Part shown: in pieces, positions 6,062 through 9,560 of the stretch | Numbering within the stretch: the first letter of the stretch is position 1 | How the letters are laid out: each line of letters opens with the position of its first letter | Source of the DNA: Microthrixaceae bacterium | GTDB taxonomy: Bacteria; Actinomycetota; Acidimicrobiia; Acidimicrobiales; Acidimicrobilacustridaceae | Reading direction: 5' to 3' | Length of the DNA stretch: 9,560 nt | Assembly (NCBI GenBank): GCA_023264915.1 | Contig: JAHFUU010000051.1 | Span: forward strand, 1-9,560 | Notes under the pieces: model-generated | The model's database searches: none | What the model saw: only the letters and a program-made list of their open reading frames with translations | Told to the model about the DNA's origin: nothing | Translations under genes and position numbers: made by a program

Positions 6062-6184
6062 AGTGGTGCCGTGGGCGACCCACCCGCTGTCGCTCGAGGT
6101 CGGCCACGGGCAAGCCCGAAGATGCACCTCGGTGACCTGTTGCGCTGTGGTGGCATCTCGAGCTTGCCTCGGCCAGAACCTGAC

Positions 6185-6199
6185 TCACGCTTTGCGTGA
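6185..6199. repeat. 15-bp inverted repeat after the dnaE2 end, possible operator or terminator stem
   Basis: TCACGC-TTT-GCGTGA, 6-bp arms, lies 48-62 bp past the dnaE2 stop. It is the most operator-like palindrome of the stretch because of its AT-containing centre. As a terminator it would be weak, having only a 6-bp stem and no T-run. Confidence 0.35.
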
Positions 6200-6246
6200 T
6201 TCAACCTTTGAGGCCCCTAGCCGCTCCGGTGCATCCCGCAGCATCG

Positions 6247-9200
6247 TCACCGGTAGTCGCGGGACTGGCCAGCAGGCGCATCCACGGGCAACAGGTCGAG
6301 CTTGTCTGCAACCACGTTGATTGCACCTTCTGCCTTCTCGAGCCTGCCGCGGATCAACAATGCAGGGGCGCGGGCCACTGTGCGGTACCGGGCCCAGCAA
6401 CCTCGCGAGCAGACGACGTTGATGAGACCTGTCTCGTCCTCGATGCTCATGAACGTGATGCCCGAAGCCGTCGCCGGTCGCTGGCGATGGGTCACAACCC
6501 CACCGACAAGAACACGAATGCCATCGTCGATGCTGCGCAAACCCTCGGCTGTGACCACCCCGAGAGCATCCAGATCCTCTCGGATGAACCGTGTGGGGTG
6601 GCCATCAGGCGCGACACCGGTTGCCCACAGGTCAGCTGAGGCCTCTTCCGCTGCGGTCATGCCGGGCAACATGGGTGCACTGACACCGGTGACGATGCCC
6701 TTCAGACGGTCAGCACCGGTCTGCGCGACCGCGCCAGCCGCCCACAACGCCTGCCGGCGGTGCACACCGAAGCAGCCAAGAGCCCCCGCAGTTGCCAGGC
6801 CCTCTAGTTGCTCGATCCTCAGGCGGGGTGCGCCCGCTGCCGAGGCTCGCATGTCAGCCCGGCGCTTCAGGTCCTCAGGGTCACGAAATGGGCCATTGGC
6901 TTCGCGCTCTGCCACGAGCAACCCCGCCAGCTCCTTGCCGACACTGCGCACGTGCTGGAGCCCGATGCGAAGCACAGGCTGTGACGGGATGCGCCCACCG
7001 AAGGGGTATGTCCCACCAAGAGGCTCTGGATCGGCGAGCCCGGCCTGCCCAACCAGCTCTGACTCCGGCGGTGGGGCAGGACTGGCACTGCTGGGGTGAC
7101 GCCCACGGGCTGTTGCACGCGCAGCCACACAGCTCGGATCGCTCCGGTACCACTCGAGCGTCGAACCTGCACCACTGGAGTTGACACAAGGTGTGCGCAC
7201 CTCTACGCCGTGGCGGCGAGCATCAAGGACCAGAGAATGGGGCGAGTAGAAACCCATGGGTTGGGCATCGAGCAGCGCCGCGCAGAACGCAGCCGGGTAG
7301 TAGCGCTTGATCCAGGAGCTGGCATAGACGAGATATGCGAACGAGACCGAATGGCTCTCGGGGAACCCGTAGTTTGCGAATGCTGCGAGCTTCTCCCAGA
7401 TCTGGTCGCTGACATCTTCGGGGATCCCCCGATCCCTTGTGCCAGAACCGAAGCGCTCTCGCAGGCGATCCATGCGCTCGCGGCTGCGTTTGGATCCCAT
7501 GGCCTGTCGCAACATGTCAGCCTCAGAGGGGCTGAAACCTGCCACGTCCATGGCTATCTGCATCAGCTGCTCCTGGAACAGCGGGATGCCAAGGGTCTTG
7601 GCGAGGGACTTCTCGAGCAATGGGTGCAGGTAGGTGACCGGCTCGGTTCCGTTGCGGCGGCGGATGTAGGGGTGCACCGATCCGCCCTGGATGGGGCCGG
7701 GACGGATGAGTGCCACCTCGACCACCAGGTCATAGAAGCAACGAGGTCGCAACCGGGGCAATGTGGCCATCTGGGCGCGGCTCTCGATCTGGAACACCCC
7801 GACCGTGTCGGCCTGGCACAACATGTCATATACAGCCGGATCCTGAGGGATCGTGGCCAGGTCGACCCGGATCCCGTGGGCATCGCGGATGAAATCGATC
7901 GCGTAGTGCAGGGCCGAAAGCATGCCCAGCCCAAGCAGGTCGAACTTCACCAGCCCGGCTGCCGCACAGTCGTCCTTGTCCCACTGCAACACGCTGCGAC
8001 CCTCCATGCGCGCCCACTCGACCGGGCACACCTCGATGATCGGGCGATCACACACCACCATCCCTCCGGAGTGAACGCCGAGATGTCGGGGGAAGTGCTC
8101 GACCTGGTTCGCAAGGGAGAGAACACCGGGAGGGCACCCCGACGGCCCATGCCCCTCACCTGCCTTGTCCACCCCGGCTTGGGCTTCGAGCGAGCCCCAA
8201 CGGTCGATCTGCTTGCTCCATGCATCTTGCTGGCCAGTCGAGTAGCCGAGGGCCTTGGCCATGTCGCGAACAGCGGAACGGGCCCGGTAGGTGATGACGT
8301 TGGCAACCTGTGCCGCATAGCTACGGCCATGCCGCTCATAGAGGTACTGGATCACCTCTTCTCGACGATCGCTCTCGATGTCTATGTCGATGTCGGGGGG
8401 GCCATCACGCCCGGGGGAGAGGAAGCGCTCGAACAGCAGGCCGAGCGAGACCGCATCGGCGTTGGTGATGCCGAGTGCGAAGCACACCGCTGAGTTTGCA
8501 GCTGACCCTCGACCCTGGCACATGATGCCAGACCGGCGGCAGAACTCGACGAGGTCCCACACCACCAGGAAGTAGCCCGGAAAGCCGAGTCGGTCTATGA
8601 CCTCTAGCTCATGGTCGATCTGGCTGTAGGCACCGTCGATGCGCTCTGCGCCCCGCTCGCCATAGCGACGGGCAGCGCCGGCCTCGGTGAGCTGGCGGAG
8701 GTAGCCCATCTCGTTGAGGCCCTCGGGGCATGGGAACGGTGGGAGATCAGGTGACACGTGGGAGAGATCGAACGCACAGGCCTTACCCAGCTCGGCTGCC
8801 CGCTCGACCACACCGGGATAGCGGCTGAACCACCGGAGCTGCTCGGCCCCACTGCGGAGGTGCGCACCCGCCGCAGCGGGCAACCAGCCATCGATCTCAT
8901 CCAGGCTGCGGCGAGCGCGCACCGCTGCCATGGCAGTGGCCAGCTGGCGCTGGCGAGGGGTGGCGTAATGGACGTTGTTCGTGGCCATGAGCTCGACACC
9001 GCCACGTATGGCGAGCTCGGCAAGGGCATCGTTGCGAGCGCTGTCGAGGGGGTGGCCATGGCTGGTGAGCTCGACGGCTACGTTGGACCGGCCGAAGGCC
9101 TCGACCAGCCGCGACAGCTCATGGGCACCAGCCGAGGGACCTTGCTCGACCAGTGCACGGGGAACGGCACCCTTGCGGCACCCGGTGAGCACCAGCCAGT

Positions 9201-9560
9201 GGCCAGGACCGGTGGAGTGCATCGTGGCGAGATCGGCCAGGCTGCACCGGGGTGCACCCTTTTGGCCACGTAGCTGGGCTTGGCTGATGGCCCGGGTGAG
9301 CATCCGGTAACCGTCCGGGTCACGAGCCAGCACCACCACGTGCGTCTCGCCTGTGAGGACGCTGGAAGTGTCAGGGATGCCAGGACCGATGTCGAGCTCG
9401 GCGAGGGAGACCTCGCCGAGCCGGCGAGGTCGCGTTGAACGTGGCGGGGTGGGTGCGTTGGGCTCGATCACACCCGGATCAGCTATGCCAAGCTGAGGAT
9501 GGGTGCGGTTGAGGGTCAACTCGGCACCGAACACGGTCAGAAGGCCCAGCTCACGTGCCC
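6247..9560 (-). CDS. dnaE2: Error-prone DNA polymerase DnaE2 (ImuC), 5' end missing
   Basis: 1103 codons are in the window; the frame is open through the right edge, where AARELGL-type sequence (ARELGLLT) precedes VFGAELTL, an internal PHP-domain word. About 65-75 residues should be missing, including the first PHP histidines. Numbering that Val as 1: the PHP domain runs to about 260 (HVVVLARDPDGYRMLTRAIS; MATNNVHYATP; SLDEIDGWLPAA). The polymerase palm has PPDIDIDIESDRREEVIQYL, with catalytic Asp381 and Asp383, and VKFDLLGLGMLSAL with the third Asp532. Fingers and thumb include GRGSAANSAVCFALGI, ANVITYRARSAVRDMAKALG and NYGFPESHSVSFAYLVYASS. A helix-hairpin-helix part (GLQHVRSVGKELAGL, about 858) and an OB fold (about 1006-1082) follow. 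The end, SRDYR, resembles the SRDF(R/H) end of the family. DnaE2 copies damaged templates with ImuA'/ImuB in the SOS response; those partners are not in the window. Low-complexity insertions lie near residues 10-60 and 790-850. Confidence 0.96.
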   Translation of the reverse strand, partial: ARELGLLTVFGAELTLNRTHPQLGIADPGVIEPNAPTPPRSTRPRRLGEVSLAELDIGPGIPDTSSVLTGETHVVVLARDPDGYRMLTRAISQAQLRGQKGAPRCSLADLATMHSTGPGHWLVLTGCRKGAVPRALVEQGPSAGAHELSRLVEAFGRSNVAVELTSHGHPLDSARNDALAELAIRGGVELMATNNVHYATPRQRQLATAMAAVRARRSLDEIDGWLPAAAGAHLRSGAEQLRWFSRYPGVVERAAELGKACAFDLSHVSPDLPPFPCPEGLNEMGYLRQLTEAGAARRYGERGAERIDGAYSQIDHELEVIDRLGFPGYFLVVWDLVEFCRRSGIMCQGRGSAANSAVCFALGITNADAVSLGLLFERFLSPGRDGPPDIDIDIESDRREEVIQYLYERHGRSYAAQVANVITYRARSAVRDMAKALGYSTGQQDAWSKQIDRWGSLEAQAGVDKAGEGHGPSGCPPGVLSLANQVEHFPRHLGVHSGGMVVCDRPIIEVCPVEWARMEGRSVLQWDKDDCAAAGLVKFDLLGLGMLSALHYAIDFIRDAHGIRVDLATIPQDPAVYDMLCQADTVGVFQIESRAQMATLPRLRPRCFYDLVVEVALIRPGPIQGGSVHPYIRRRNGTEPVTYLHPLLEKSLAKTLGIPLFQEQLMQIAMDVAGFSPSEADMLRQAMGSKRSRERMDRLRERFGSGTRDRGIPEDVSDQIWEKLAAFANYGFPESHSVSFAYLVYASSWIKRYYPAAFCAALLDAQPMGFYSPHSLVLDARRHGVEVRTPCVNSSGAGSTLEWYRSDPSCVAARATARGRHPSSASPAPPPESELVGQAGLADPEPLGGTYPFGGRIPSQPVLRIGLQHVRSVGKELAGLLVAEREANGPFRDPEDLKRRADMRASAAGAPRLRIEQLEGLATAGALGCFGVHRRQALWAAGAVAQTGADRLKGIVTGVSAPMLPGMTAAEEASADLWATGVAPDGHPTRFIREDLDALGVVTAEGLRSIDDGIRVLVGGVVTHRQRPATASGITFMSIEDETGLINVVCSRGCWARYRTVARAPALLIRGRLEKAEGAINVVADKLDLLPVDAPAGQSRDYR

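Larger units (their letters stand above)
5912..6246. other. 335-bp gene-free stretch between dnaE2 and the lipoprotein gene
   Basis: I see no credible gene on either strand. The short open frames here have no ribosome binding site and no recognisable protein. The stretch must hold the end of the dnaE2 transcript and the leader or promoter of the lipoprotein gene. It contains three short inverted repeats (5970-5992, 6045-6061, 6185-6199). No T-run follows any of them in the minus-strand direction, and I could not pick out a good -35/-10 pair. Confidence 0.6.

Noticed and set aside
8380..8420. Ile in place of Phe in the DnaE2 palm motif (PDIDIDI)
   Set aside because: The catalytic aspartates are intact, and from memory actinobacterial DnaE2 proteins commonly carry Ile here, so it is not unusual.
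7096..8493. 465-codon open frame on the plus strand inside dnaE2
   Set aside because: It is antisense to the conserved palm and finger motifs of DnaE2. Long antisense frames are expected in GC-rich genes, and no ribosome binding site or domain supports it.

Overview
The window is high-GC DNA with actinobacterial gene content: a lipobox lipoprotein with a Ser/Thr/Gly-rich stalk, an actinobacterial-type error-prone DNA polymerase (DnaE2), and a GT-C-like membrane protein of the kind common in actinobacteria. An uncultured or poorly described actinobacterium, possibly of the class Acidimicrobiia, fits best; this is inferred from general sequence feel and no marker gene proves it. No RNA gene, insertion sequence, integrase, CRISPR array or phage gene is visible. 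It reads as ordinary chromosome with mostly single-gene transcription units.

Layout. A partial PhoU-domain gene (1-347, minus, running off the left edge) is divergent from a secreted YbhB/YbcL (PEBP) lipoprotein gene (474-1100, plus). That gene converges on an Ala/Asp/Glu-rich protein of unknown function (1282-2115, minus) whose C-terminus is a 10-unit heptapeptide array encoded by a 21-bp tandem repeat. Behind it on the same strand lies an NTF2/SnoaL-like protein (2274-2798, minus). A 216-bp divergent spacer with a 13-bp palindrome separates this from a 677-residue polytopic membrane protein (3015-5048, plus) with a GT-C-like first loop. A 236-bp convergent spacer follows, holding a 14-bp tandem repeat and a hairpin. 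Then comes a lipoprotein of unknown function (5285-5911, minus) with two copies of a two-cysteine module. A 335-bp gene-free stretch with three short inverted repeats leads to the 3' end of dnaE2 (6247-9560, minus), which fills the rest of the window and continues past the right edge.

The genes do not form an evident pathway. The only clear cellular role is translesion synthesis and damage-induced mutagenesis by DnaE2. Three proteins (the PEBP lipoprotein, the membrane protein and the two-module lipoprotein) act at or outside the membrane. I did not find a convincing new multi-gene system. The sequence-level points that deserve a second look are the two tandem-repeat loci, the internally duplicated lipoprotein, the insertions in DnaE2 and the atypical PEBP ligand site.
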